A stretch of DNA of 64,000 bases from an uncultured Bacilli bacterium (GTDB lineage Bacteria > Bacillota_I > Bacilli_A > RF39 > UBA660): the NCBI GenBank assembly GCA_944358305.1, contig CALVQK010000004.1, positions 37,979 through 101,978 on the forward strand, written 5' to 3'. The first letter of the stretch is position 1, and every line of letters starts with the position of its first letter. The notes under the pieces were generated by a model, which saw only the letters and a list, made by a program, of their open reading frames with translations, had not been told where the DNA came from and did not search any database. Below, in pieces: positions 45,082 through 53,671 of the stretch. Position numbers and translations under genes: made by a program.

Positions 45082-45140
45082 CACTTTATATTTTAATTTT
45101 CTATCAAAATCACTTTACATCATATGTAAAAAACACTTTA
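45082..45140 (-). repeat. Three TAAAGTG repeats upstream of XRE paralogue 3
   Basis: CACTTTA on the plus strand occurs at 45082-45088, 45111-45117 and 45134-45140. The spacing of 29 and 23 bp puts all copies on similar faces of the helix. They lie in the promoter region of the regulator gene starting at 45051 and could be its binding sites. Short AT-rich repeats can arise by chance. Confidence 0.4.
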
Positions 45141-45148
45141 CTTTATAA

Positions 45149-45658
45149 CTAAACATTATTCTTTTTCCATTTCCTAATTTTACTTCTAAAGTTTTTAAAG
45201 TTAGAGACTGTATTTAAATGAAGTAATCTACAAACACTAAACTCTTTACCATTTGTTTTAGCCCAATTTCTTTTTCCTTCTTTAAATAGTTCATCATCTG
45301 ATAAATTATCTATTAGTTTAATAACATCATTTACTTTTTGATTAAATATCTCTATTAACTCATTTAAAGAATAATTATCATATTTATCATAAAAACTTTT
45401 ATATAAAAAGTCTAAATCATTCCACTTCCATTCAGTAGCAAGTAGAGTTTCTTTTATTCCACTCTGTTCTTCGTTTTCCCAAACCAAAACTAAATCCATC
45501 CATCCAAGACAAAATGCTAACATTTGATAGGGACTATATTTTATTTCTTTATCAACTATATTTATAGATACCTCTTCTATATCAGAATATTCTTCTATAA
45601 ATAAATTTGCATTGTTTTTAATCGCTTCTATCAATTCTAATTTATTATTATATTTCAT
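45149..45658 (-). CDS. ClbS/DfsB-family four-helix bundle protein
   Basis: 169 residues. The family start NKLELIEAIKNN, the central SPYQMLAFCLGWMDLVLVWE and the C-terminal WAKTNGKEFSVCRLLHLNTVSNFKNFRSKIRKWKK are characteristic. ClbS hydrolyses the electrophile in colibactin, and relatives may protect against similar genotoxins; that role is not shown here. It is a single gene with a weak ribosome binding site. Confidence 0.9.
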   Translation of the reverse strand: MKYNNKLELIEAIKNNANLFIEEYSDIEEVSINIVDKEIKYSPYQMLAFCLGWMDLVLVWENEEQSGIKETLLATEWKWNDLDFLYKSFYDKYDNYSLNELIEIFNQKVNDVIKLIDNLSDDELFKEGKRNWAKTNGKEFSVCRLLHLNTVSNFKNFRSKIRKWKKNNV

Positions 45659-45697
45659 AGTATTAACTCCTGTATTCCTATTTTAGTAAAGTATAGT

Positions 45698-46441
45698 TTA
45701 TCTATAAACCTCTTCAAGTTCATGTTGTATTTCTTCAGCACATTTAATTTGTTCTTTTAAATTCCATTTACCAATGTTTTTTCCATTCTTTAAGAACATT
45801 GATCCACTTTGATGAAAATAAAATTCTATATTTCTTTCCTTCGCTTCTAAATATAAATTTTTAACCCATTCATACTCTAAAGGTCTTACATCTTTTATAG
45901 GAGCCATTTCTCCACCAAAATTAACACACTTTATTAATCCTGTATCTAAATATTTTCCTAAAGATATTGGACCGATTAATGGTGAACAAAAGACTTCTCT
46001 ATGTTTTACTGGTGCTTTCAAAAAATGTTTAAGTCTAATATCTGCCATTTCTTGATTTTCTATTGAAATACTAATATGAACATGATCCCAACCATCACCC
46101 CAGTCTTCTGGAACACACTCTGATATTCTTTCAGGTCTTTTAGTTGTCATAACAAAAATACAATCTTTTCTTCTTCTAATAAAATCCCAACATCCATCTC
46201 TCCACTCATCAGCTTCTTCAATAAAAAAGTCAGAAGAAAAACATAATTTAACTAAGGAACTAGGTGGACAGTCTTTATCTTTTAATTCATAGGTTGTTTT
46301 ACCTTTTGTTATAACTGTAGTATCTCTTCCATATCTTTTATCCATTTTATAGACAAAACAATTTTTACAACCAGCACTTACTTTTTTACAACCATGCCAA
46401 GGATTCCAAGGTATTGCTTTTTCAACTTCTACATTCTGCAT
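45698..46441 (-). CDS. DUF5131 / phage Gp37-Gp68 family protein
   Basis: 247 residues. WNPWHGCKKVSAGCKNCFVYKMDKRYG at the N-terminus carries the three Cys of the radical-SAM-like family. Further motifs are DFFIEEADEWR, FVMTTKRPERI and NFGGEMAPIKDVRPL. Family members look like radical SAM enzymes, but the reaction is not known. It is often found in phages, yet no other phage gene is nearby, so I read it as a resident accessory gene. Confidence 0.88.
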   Translation of the reverse strand: MQNVEVEKAIPWNPWHGCKKVSAGCKNCFVYKMDKRYGRDTTVITKGKTTYELKDKDCPPSSLVKLCFSSDFFIEEADEWRDGCWDFIRRRKDCIFVMTTKRPERISECVPEDWGDGWDHVHISISIENQEMADIRLKHFLKAPVKHREVFCSPLIGPISLGKYLDTGLIKCVNFGGEMAPIKDVRPLEYEWVKNLYLEAKERNIEFYFHQSGSMFLKNGKNIGKWNLKEQIKCAEEIQHELEEVYR

Positions 46442-46459
46442 ATCTTCGTCTCACAAATA

Positions 46460-47017
46460 CTATTCATAAAGTCTAATAACTTGATATTGATAATTATCAT
46501 TATTATCAATATAACCAATATCAATACCTTTACCATTATTAACTGTTTTTCCTGATTCAGCAGAATCTTTCGCTTCAATTATTAAATCATTTACTTCTTC
46601 AGTTGTAATATTAGAATTATTCGCTTTAATTAAATATTCTAGATACTCATTAATACTAGACTCATTTTCACTACTTTTTTCAACATATAAAATCATATAA
46701 TCAACAATATCATTACTTAAATCACCAGTAAATTCTTCTGGATAAACTATTAAATATATCCCTGTTATTAGACCATACCAATAAGAATCTTCATAAGTAG
46801 TTAAATAATCATTAGAAGCAGGATTTAGGGAACTATTATCCATTACTTCTGTATTAAATTTTGCGACTAATACTTCCGCTGTTTCTTCTTCAACTACTCC
46901 ATATTCTTGTTGTACCTCTTGTAAATCTTGCTTTGCTTCTTCTACTGAATCAGTTCCACACTCAGTTAATCCTAACACCATAACCCCCATAAAAAGACAT
47001 AATAATATTTTTTTCAT
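46460..47017 (-). CDS. Lipoprotein, unknown function
   Basis: 185 residues from ATG at 47017 (GGAGG upstream). The signal peptide KKILLCLFMGVMVLGLTEC ends in a lipobox L-T-E-C, so Cys would be lipid-modified and the protein tethered outside the membrane. The mature part is acidic and helical, with SVEEAKQDLQEVQQEYG near its start. No family is recognised. Confidence 0.7.
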   Translation of the reverse strand: MKKILLCLFMGVMVLGLTECGTDSVEEAKQDLQEVQQEYGVVEEETAEVLVAKFNTEVMDNSSLNPASNDYLTTYEDSYWYGLITGIYLIVYPEEFTGDLSNDIVDYMILYVEKSSENESSINEYLEYLIKANNSNITTEEVNDLIIEAKDSAESGKTVNNGKGIDIGYIDNNDNYQYQVIRLYE

Positions 47018-47065
47018 ACACTCCTCCATTTAAACAATTTACTTTTATTGTTTAAATTATACCAT

Positions 47066-47098
47066 GAAAAAAACAAATCTCCTACAATAGCAGATCTG
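47066..47098 (-). terminator. Minus-strand terminator after the XRE gene
   Basis: CAAATCT and AGATCTG pair with one G-U, followed on the minus strand by TTTTTTTC. It lies just past the end of the XRE gene at 47117. Confidence 0.7.
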
Positions 47099-47116
47099 TT
47101 TTATAAATTGTAATTG

Positions 47117-47827
47117 TTATTTACAAAAATCATCTATATTATCTCTATCATATTTTTGATTTTTTATTACTTCAAATGTTTCGTCATCCTTATCTACATT
47201 ACATCTAACTACATCATAAAACGGTGTGTCATAATATATAACATTTTCTCCTGTTACTTTTACTAATAAAAATCTTGGGGCTTGACGAATATTAACAACA
47301 CCAATATAATCTATTATCATCAATAACGCTACAAATATTAAAAAATAACTAAAGTTACACAATAATCTTTTCGGATATGTTAATCGTTTTGTAAATCTAC
47401 TAACACCAATTAAAGAAATTATTACCCCAAAAACTGAATAAATAGCCCCCCAACTACTTTCACTAGGAAATATTGCAACAGCAGTAATTGATATTAAAAC
47501 ACCAAAAAATATTAATAACAAACCTATAAAATTATTCCGATTTTCAATTTTTTTATTACTATAATCTATTGTATTGATTATATTTTCTTCAAATTTTTCT
47601 TGATATTCTTTTTCTGTTACTACCTCACCACTCAATAAATCATTTAAAGAAATATTAAGTTCCTTACACAAAGGTTTAAATAGTGATAAATCAGGCATAT
47701 TTCTTCCATTTTCCCAATTACTAATAGATTTTTCAGTTACACCTAACTTTTCTCCAAGTTCAGATTGTGTCATTTTTCTTTGCTTTCGACATTTAGCAAT
47801 AAATTTTCCTATTTTTTCTTGATTCAT
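47117..47827 (-). CDS. XRE-family regulator with membrane helices
   Basis: 236 residues. The HTH (about 10-60) contains KMTQSELGEKLGVTEKSISNWENGRNMPD. Hydrophobic segments near 100-118, 125-145 and 155-175 make it a membrane-bound regulator. The remaining C-terminal ~60 residues lie outside or in the cytoplasm, with VRCNVDKDDETFEVIK. The ribosome binding site is AAAGGAG. It is more distant from the three tandem XRE genes than they are from one another. Confidence 0.87.
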   Translation of the reverse strand: MNQEKIGKFIAKCRKQRKMTQSELGEKLGVTEKSISNWENGRNMPDLSLFKPLCKELNISLNDLLSGEVVTEKEYQEKFEENIINTIDYSNKKIENRNNFIGLLLIFFGVLISITAVAIFPSESSWGAIYSVFGVIISLIGVSRFTKRLTYPKRLLCNFSYFLIFVALLMIIDYIGVVNIRQAPRFLLVKVTGENVIYYDTPFYDVVRCNVDKDDETFEVIKNQKYDRDNIDDFCK

Positions 47828-47906
47828 AGTTTTCTCCTTTCACACTAACATCATATAATGCAAAAGTTATTTTTAACAGGAAACAATCCTAGAGTTATAC
47901 AATTTA

Positions 47907-48566
47907 TTAAATATATTTACTTGCTTCCTTCACACTTAAACTACTCATTTTATCTTTATATTTATTTATAAACTCTCTTACCCATTCAGGATTAGTTTTA
48001 GAATAATCTCTTAAAGCCCAACCTATCGCTTTATTAATAAAAAACTCATCACTACCAAAATTATTAACTAATATTTTTTCTAATAGTATGGTATTAGTTT
48101 TATCTTTTCTACACAATTGATGATCTATCGCTATTCTTCTTACCCAAAAGTCATTATCACAAGACCATTCTAGCATTAAGTCATCAACTCTATTATCTCT
48201 TAGCCCTATTTCACCAATAACTCTATCTAAAAAATCAATTGTATCCCACCATTGTTTTGTTTTTATATACTTTTTTATTTTAGGTATATCATCATAAGTT
48301 AAAAAGTTATTCATAGCAATTAAATAATCAGATACTAAATATTGAAATTCTCTATGGGAATCTTCGTAACATTTATCAAGAAAATCCCAATCAACTTTTT
48401 TACCTTTCTTTTCCTTTTTAATAAAATCTTTATATAATGCTTTTCTTTTAGGAGTAGGAATACCATAAAACTCAAATAAGTTTCGCATATATTTTGCCAT
48501 TGCAATAGCATTTTCTTTATCTTCATTCTGTTCAAATAGCTTTTTTATTTCTAAATATTTATCCAT
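47907..48566 (-). CDS. AlkD-like DNA alkylation repair protein
   Basis: 219 residues, all-helical HEAT-like repeats. Features include MAKYMRNLFEFYGIPTPKRKALYKDF, then WDFLDKCYEDSHREFQYLVSDYL, KTKQWWDTIDFLDRVIGEIG and NFGSDEFFINKAIGWALRDYSKTNPEWVREFI. These match the AlkD family, which removes alkylated bases without base-flipping. AlkD's catalytic Asp and the two Trp that stack on the lesion have likely counterparts in WWDTID and the WALRDY segment. It is transcribed alone. Confidence 0.9.
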   Translation of the reverse strand: MDKYLEIKKLFEQNEDKENAIAMAKYMRNLFEFYGIPTPKRKALYKDFIKKEKKGKKVDWDFLDKCYEDSHREFQYLVSDYLIAMNNFLTYDDIPKIKKYIKTKQWWDTIDFLDRVIGEIGLRDNRVDDLMLEWSCDNDFWVRRIAIDHQLCRKDKTNTILLEKILVNNFGSDEFFINKAIGWALRDYSKTNPEWVREFINKYKDKMSSLSVKEASKYI

Positions 48567-48690
48567 AATGACCCCATTCTCTAATATAGATTTTAAATTA
48601 TTATTAAATAATTACAATACATATAGTTATTCTTCTAAATTAATTATATCATTTTTTCTAAAACAAGAACAATAATACAAACAAAAAAAG

Positions 48691-48774
48691 ACTGGCAGTG
48701 CTTATATGACTGAGTTAAAAAACAACTCTTATATTCAATAACTTGAATAAATCATATAAGGCTTATATGCCAGT
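48691..48774 (+). ncRNA. Predicted structured RNA with multi-stem junction
   Basis: Outer stem ACTGGCA/TGCCAGT (48691-48697 with 48768-48774) and CTTATATGA/TCATATAAG (48701-48709 with 48752-48760) enclose two small hairpins. These are GAGTT/AACTC (48712-48728) and ATTCAA/TTGAAT (48733-48748, tetraloop). The unit is flanked by A-runs on the left and T-runs on the right, so it can end RNA on either strand; the plus strand is assigned arbitrarily. CATATAAGGCTTATATG inside is a second, competing palindrome. No open reading frame is present. Confidence 0.5.
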
Positions 48775-48863
48775 TCTTTTTTATGCAACCATAATATCAT
48801 TATTTTATGCATAAGTCAAAATTATCTGTTTCAATATTTTAGAAAATAACTAAACATTTTTTC

Positions 48864-49382
48864 TTAATCTATCTTATAAATATAATTCTCTTTTCTTGGT
48901 TTCTCTTTCGCTTCCATATCAGGATAACCTAATATACAGTTACCTATTCCTTCATAGTCTCCAGTAATTCCTAAAGACTTTAATATTTCTTTTCCCTCTT
49001 CTGTTTCAAATTCTTCTTTTGCTCGATGTATCCAACAACTTCCAAGTCCTAAAGAACTTGCTGCTAGCATCATATTTTCCATAACTAGGCTACCATCGTA
49101 AATATATGTAGGAATACTTTTATCTGCTAGTACTACAATAACAACAGGTGCGCCATAAAAAGGATCAGTATCTACTCCCATAATTTTAGCATTTATTTTA
49201 GATAGTTTATCTCTAAGTTCTTTATTAGTAATAGCAATTATTATAGGAGATTGTCTGTTCATACCAGATGGTGCATAAGTACCCGCTTTTAATACTTCAT
49301 CAATTAATTCAGTAGGAACCATATCACTTTTATATTTTTTTATACTTCTTCTTTCTACTATATTTTTAATAACATCGTTCAT
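48864..49382 (-). CDS. Nitroreductase-family flavoprotein
   Basis: 172 residues. It begins NIVERRSIKKYKSDMVP, the FMN-phosphate contact, and contains YAPSGMNRQSPIIIA. GLGSCWIHRAKEEFETEEGKEIL and the ILGYPDMEAKEKPRK end are family hallmarks. It should be a dimer that uses NAD(P)H to reduce nitro groups, quinones or flavins. It is a single gene. Confidence 0.94.
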   Translation of the reverse strand: MNDVIKNIVERRSIKKYKSDMVPTELIDEVLKAGTYAPSGMNRQSPIIIAITNKELRDKLSKINAKIMGVDTDPFYGAPVVIVVLADKSIPTYIYDGSLVMENMMLAASSLGLGSCWIHRAKEEFETEEGKEILKSLGITGDYEGIGNCILGYPDMEAKEKPRKENYIYKID

Positions 49383-49445
49383 TAATTATCCCTCCTACTT
49401 TAAGTATAACATTTTACCTAAAAGAAAAATAGTATTTTTAAATTA

Positions 49446-49733
49446 CTATTTATCACAATAAATCTTATCTAATTCTTCTTCTATATCTTTGATAGTTTTC
49501 TTTAACTTTTCAATATCAGAGCTATCATTACTTTTATCTTTATTATCAATTTTACTAGCATCAATTGTAATTTGTTGAGAAGCATATGTTTGCATAGTAA
49601 GACCAACTAATTGTAACCAGTTTCCAATACTATCCTGCTCTTCTAAAGACAACTTTTGTGATAGTATTAAACCTATTAAAAAGGCCGATGTCGCAAAACT
49701 ATTAGGTTCAATATTAAAAAATATTCTTTCCAT
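49446..49733 (-). CDS. Unknown 95-residue protein
   Basis: Starts at ATG 49733 (AGGTAGTGA upstream). The first half FFNIEPNSFATSAFLIGLILSQKLSLEEQDS resembles a short amphipathic domain common in Bacillota proteins of unknown function. The second half is a coiled-coil-prone helix rich in Lys, Asp and Glu (DIEKLKKTIKDIEEELDKIY). No catalytic motif is seen. Confidence 0.65.
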   Translation of the reverse strand: MERIFFNIEPNSFATSAFLIGLILSQKLSLEEQDSIGNWLQLVGLTMQTYASQQITIDASKIDNKDKSNDSSDIEKLKKTIKDIEEELDKIYCDK

Positions 49734-49782
49734 AAGTATCACTACCTATTAAAATTATTAATCTTTATAGTATATGCAAATA

Positions 49783-50331
49783 TTAATTTATGGATTTCTT
49801 ATAAAAATAGCATTCTTTATCGTGAGAATTAATAATACCTATCGCTTGTAAATAAGAATAAATAATAGTACTTCCTACAAACTTCATACCTCTTTTCTTT
49901 AAATCCTTCGATATAGCATCTGATAAATCGTTAGTAGTCTTATCTGTTTCATAAATTATTTTATCTTTAGTAAATACTTTTAAATAATTATAAAAACTAC
50001 CATACTCATTCTTTATATCTCTAAATATATTAGCATTACTTATACTTACTTTTATTTTTAGTTTATTTCTAATAATATCTTTATTCTCTAATAACTCTTT
50101 AACCTTTTCATCATCATAAGAACAAACTTTATCTAGATTAAAGTTATCATAAGCTTTCCTAAAACTCTCTCTTTTATTTAAAACACATTCCCAAGATAAT
50201 CCTGCTTGGAATGATTCTAATATTAACATTTCAAATAAGTATTTATCATCAAAATTAGGTACTCCCCACTCTTCATCATGATATTTAATGTATATTGGAT
50301 TATCTAAATTACACCACTTACATCTTTTCAT
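49783..50331 (-). CDS. tag: DNA-3-methyladenine glycosylase I
   Basis: 182 residues. The N-terminal zinc-finger Cys in RCKWCN, the catalytic-pocket HDEEWGVPNFDDKYLFEMLILES, then FQAGLSWECVLNKRESFRKAY and the C-terminal GMKFVGSTIIYSYLQAIGIINSH with the His of the zinc site are all present. It removes 3-methyladenine from alkylated DNA. Its start overlaps the end of ogt by 4 bp, so both alkylation-repair genes form one unit. Confidence 0.96.
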   Translation of the reverse strand: MKRCKWCNLDNPIYIKYHDEEWGVPNFDDKYLFEMLILESFQAGLSWECVLNKRESFRKAYDNFNLDKVCSYDDEKVKELLENKDIIRNKLKIKVSISNANIFRDIKNEYGSFYNYLKVFTKDKIIYETDKTTNDLSDAISKDLKKRGMKFVGSTIIYSYLQAIGIINSHDKECYFYKKSIN

Positions 50332-50867
50332 AATGGTGTTCCTTTCTTTGGAATAAATAATTTTTCCATATTAACTTTTTCATGCTTTAATAAATAAACT
50401 TTCTTATCAATACCACCTGCATAACCAGTTAAACTACCATTAGATCCTACTACTCTATGACACGGTATAATTATGGAAATAGGATTATGACTAACTGCAC
50501 CTCCTATCGCCTGACTAGACATCTTTTTAAGACCTTTTTGTTTAGCAATAGTATCTGCAATAGTTTTATAAGTAATAACTTCTCCATAAGGTATTTCACA
50601 AAGTATTTTCCAAACACTTTTTCTAAAGTCACTACCTATAGGATTTAAATCAAGTTCTTTTATACTAGGTTTATCCCCATTAAAATATCTATCTAACCAC
50701 TCTTTAGTCTTAATTAATATTTCTGTATCTTCTTCTTTTATCTCTTCTTTTAAACAAGAAAGATAATGCTTCTGTCCTTCTATCCATAAACCTATTAGTT
50801 TATTGTTTTTAGAAGCAAGTAAAATATCACCAATTGGAGATTTATAATGTGCAGTATAAATCACCAG
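50328..50867 (-). CDS. ogt: Methylated-DNA-protein cysteine methyltransferase
   Basis: 179 residues from GTG at 50867 (GGAGG at about -11); a TTG at 50873 is nearer the ribosome binding site. The active-site motif is IPCHRVV with the acceptor Cys, preceded by GEVITYKTIADTIAKQKG and AVSHNP and followed by GGIDKKVYLLKHE. It removes O6-alkyl groups from guanine by a single-turnover transfer to Cys. It precedes tag and overlaps it, giving an alkylation-repair operon. Confidence 0.96.
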   Translation of the reverse strand: MVIYTAHYKSPIGDILLASKNNKLIGLWIEGQKHYLSCLKEEIKEEDTEILIKTKEWLDRYFNGDKPSIKELDLNPIGSDFRKSVWKILCEIPYGEVITYKTIADTIAKQKGLKKMSSQAIGGAVSHNPISIIIPCHRVVGSNGSLTGYAGGIDKKVYLLKHEKVNMEKLFIPKKGTPL

Positions 50868-50882
50868 CAACACCTCCTATTT

Positions 50883-52058
50883 TTATTTATGATTTTCTCT
50901 TTCTTGCAAGTAAAATTGTCGACAACTTTCTACAGTCTTATAAAAGCCATCCATATTTCTTTCTAACTCTTGTTGAGTAATTTTAGAACTTTTAAAAAAC
51001 TTTTCATTTCTCTTCTTATAAAATTCTGTAAAATATTCAATACTCTTATCTAAAAAATCATAATTTACTGAAGAAGAATAAAGTTCTTTGTCAAACAAAA
51101 CACAAAACTGTTCCCAATCAATTACCTCTTTCATAACCTCATCAAATATTTCTAAGGGATGAAATGATGATTCATAATAGCCAAAAAGCAAATCATTTAT
51201 AGGTTCGCCATTTTTCATTGCTGCTAAACCTTCCCCATTTTGAAAGGCATTTACTAAATCACCATAGGTACAACATGGATTTTGAAAAGCATTAATTATT
51301 AATTTAACTAAAGGAGTATATTTAACATATAATGGATTAAACATTTCTTTTGTTCCTTCTGGAAGCACATCATTAGCTAGATAAGTTTCAGTATAAGAAC
51401 TAAACAAATCTTGTGGTAAAACCATCAGATAAGCTGGTGTTGTATTTACAATTGAAAGACCATTATTTTTAGCAAATTCTTGCATTTTTTCTAACGACTT
51501 CTGATCTACATCTTGATATGCAAGATAAGCCTTAAAAGCTGAAAGATTTGTAAACTCATTTATTATTTCTGATAAAGTATGTCCAAAATCACTACTAAAA
51601 GATTTATTAATAACTAACCCCCCTAAATCAATTAATAATTTACCATCTTTACCTGACTTACATTCTAAAAGATTTATATTACTTTTCTTAACAACAACAT
51701 GACCAAATTCATGCAATACTGAACGTGGTAATCTTCCCAACGGTTCAGGAAATTCACGATATTTCACTTTATAATTTAAAGGAAAAATCATACCATCAGC
51801 ATCTAATGGGACTCTTCCAACATCTGTAATAACAATACCATAATAACACAAGCCATTAGCATTATAATATCCATCACCTAAGTCTTCTATCTCCGTTACA
51901 CAATTTCTTATAGTATCAAGATATTTTTTCTGATTCTCTATAGATAATATTAAACAATTAGCAAAAACACTTTCTTTAACCACTGTTTTTTGTCTACTAT
52001 CTAAATTAGCAAACTTTTCAAGACTTAATATCTCATCAATCTGCGCTTCTAAACCCAT
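50883..52058 (-). CDS. Zinc metalloprotease-like protein (HExxH)
   Basis: 391 residues. LPRSVLHEFGHVVVKK (about 113-128) has the zinc-binding His-Glu-x-x-His. About 50 residues on, LSEIINEFTNLSAFK supplies an acidic third-ligand candidate in the gluzincin style. No signal peptide is present, so it is cytoplasmic. The rest has no recognised domain. A short A-rich stretch precedes the ATG. It is a single gene before the ogt-tag pair (15-bp gap) and could be transcribed with it. Confidence 0.7.
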   Translation of the reverse strand: MGLEAQIDEILSLEKFANLDSRQKTVVKESVFANCLILSIENQKKYLDTIRNCVTEIEDLGDGYYNANGLCYYGIVITDVGRVPLDADGMIFPLNYKVKYREFPEPLGRLPRSVLHEFGHVVVKKSNINLLECKSGKDGKLLIDLGGLVINKSFSSDFGHTLSEIINEFTNLSAFKAYLAYQDVDQKSLEKMQEFAKNNGLSIVNTTPAYLMVLPQDLFSSYTETYLANDVLPEGTKEMFNPLYVKYTPLVKLIINAFQNPCCTYGDLVNAFQNGEGLAAMKNGEPINDLLFGYYESSFHPLEIFDEVMKEVIDWEQFCVLFDKELYSSSVNYDFLDKSIEYFTEFYKKRNEKFFKSSKITQQELERNMDGFYKTVESCRQFYLQERENHK

Positions 52059-52156
52059 ACTATCATCCTTTTCTGATATACCCTACTTAAAAATATCACT
52101 ATACTTTTAATTACTTCAGCCAATTACATTATACTATATAATAAATTAAATACAAA

Positions 52157-52184
52157 CAAAAAGAAGAGCTATAAGACTCTCTTC
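52157..52184 (-). terminator. Minus-strand terminator after the DUF952 gene
   Basis: GAAGAG and CTCTTC form a 6-bp stem with a 10-nt loop, followed on the minus strand by TTTTTGTTTG. The 100 bp between it and the stop at 52284 hold no gene. Confidence 0.7.
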
Positions 52185-52283
52185 AAAAACGAAGGTATTT
52201 AGACACTTTTATTTTGCAATTTCACACTTTCCTTATTTTTTATAGAATATATAACACCTAAAATCTCATAAATACACTGTAAT

Positions 52284-52655
52284 TTAGATTTTTCTATATA
52301 AATCATCTTTTGAATTAGGCAAATAGTTTTTAAGTTCTTTATTTGGAATCCATACTTTTTTACTATTCCATAAATGAGGAAGAATATCTACTATAGAATC
52401 TGTATTTAACAATCCATATATATGCGGAAATTTCACACCATAATTTTCCTCCCACTTAATAGGTGAAGTAACCTTATCTGTATCAATTACCAATAATACT
52501 CTATCTTCTTTTTCTTCTTTAAAATTGGGAGCAACAAGATAATAAGTATCTAAATCAGAACAATGAATAAAGCCAAACTTTCTTATACTTTCTTCACCAT
52601 AATATTCTCTATTCTTGTCAAAATCATCTTTTTTAACACTATGTAAAATATACAT
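52284..52655 (-). CDS. DUF952-family protein
   Basis: 123 residues, normal for the family. ILHSVKKDDFDKNREYYG, then GFIHCSDLDTYYLVAPNF and VLLVIDTDKVTSPIKWEENYGVKFPHIYG are the conserved blocks. The fold resembles ADP-ribosyltransferases (the RNA 2'-phosphotransferase/Tpt1 group), but the family has no shown activity. It is a single gene with a terminator at 52157-52184. Confidence 0.88.
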   Translation of the reverse strand: MYILHSVKKDDFDKNREYYGEESIRKFGFIHCSDLDTYYLVAPNFKEEKEDRVLLVIDTDKVTSPIKWEENYGVKFPHIYGLLNTDSIVDILPHLWNSKKVWIPNKELKNYLPNSKDDLYRKI

Positions 52656-52722
52656 TTTATCCCTCCTAAATAACTAATATTATCATTTAAAAAAATTATT
52701 ATTTTTATAGCAGAATATTAAA

Positions 52723-53595
52723 TTACCAAATTTCATATCTTTGGCTATTATTAATATTAGCTATATTTTTCATATCTTCATCATCCAATTCAAAATCAAA
52801 AATACTATAATTTTCTAAAATATGGTCTAGATTACTTGAACCTGGAATAACTATGTATAAAGCTTGTAATTGCCATCTTAATATGATTTGTGCTGATGTT
52901 TTATTATATTTTGTAGCAATACTTTTAATAGTCTCATTGTTAAAGTTGTAAGAAGTATGACCTCTACCTCCAAATGGATACCAAGACTCAATTATTATTC
53001 CGTATTTACTAACATATTCTTGTAATTCTGTATTTTGATAGTATATATGGTTTTCATTTTGAATAACTGCTGGAGTAATTGTTGCATAAGACAATACTTC
53101 TTCTACCTCTTCTTTAGTATAATAATTTGAGATTCCAATTGATCTTACTTTACCATCACGAACACCTTGTTCCATCGCTTTATAAACTGCTTCATCATTA
53201 GTACCGGGTTGATGAATTAAAAGCAAATCTATATAATCTACCCCTAATCTTTCTAAAGATTCATCAATTGAATTATATGCATTATTATAACTACTTGGCA
53301 TAATCTTTGTAGTAATAAAAACTTCTTCTCTCGTTACAATTCCATTATCAATTGCTCTTCTAAGGCCTTTCCCAACACCATATTCATTGCCATAATATTG
53401 AGCAGTATCTATAAGTCTATATCCATTTTCTAAAGCATAGTAAACAGAATTTGCAGTTTCTTCATTACTTTGAGTCCATGTTCCTAACCCTAATATTGGC
53501 ATTTCATATCCACTATTTAAAGTAACTGTTCTTGTTTCAAAATTAAAATTATTATCAAAATCACTAACATCTATATTACGAGAATTATCATTCAT
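52723..53595 (-). CDS. Aldo/keto reductase
   Basis: 290 residues from ATG at 53595 (GAAAGGAAG upstream; the frame reaches 53628 but lacks a start with a binding site there). The catalytic tetrad is visible: Asp in RLIDTAQYYG with the Tyr of the same block, Lys in VFITTKIMP and His in LLLIHQPG. VIPGSSNLDHILENY near the end binds the NADPH 2'-phosphate. It reduces aldehydes or ketones with NADPH; its substrate is unknown. Confidence 0.95.
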   Translation of the reverse strand: MNDNSRNIDVSDFDNNFNFETRTVTLNSGYEMPILGLGTWTQSNEETANSVYYALENGYRLIDTAQYYGNEYGVGKGLRRAIDNGIVTREEVFITTKIMPSSYNNAYNSIDESLERLGVDYIDLLLIHQPGTNDEAVYKAMEQGVRDGKVRSIGISNYYTKEEVEEVLSYATITPAVIQNENHIYYQNTELQEYVSKYGIIIESWYPFGGRGHTSYNFNNETIKSIATKYNKTSAQIILRWQLQALYIVIPGSSNLDHILENYSIFDFELDDEDMKNIANINNSQRYEIW

Positions 53596-53671
53596 ACTTT
53601 TATCTTCCTTTCTATTATTAAAGAACAAAAATAATATAACACCTAAATAGCAATTATTTTTTTACTAAACT

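Noticed and set aside
45698..46441. DUF5131 gene as evidence for a prophage
   Set aside because: It stands alone among cellular genes, and the family also occurs outside phages.
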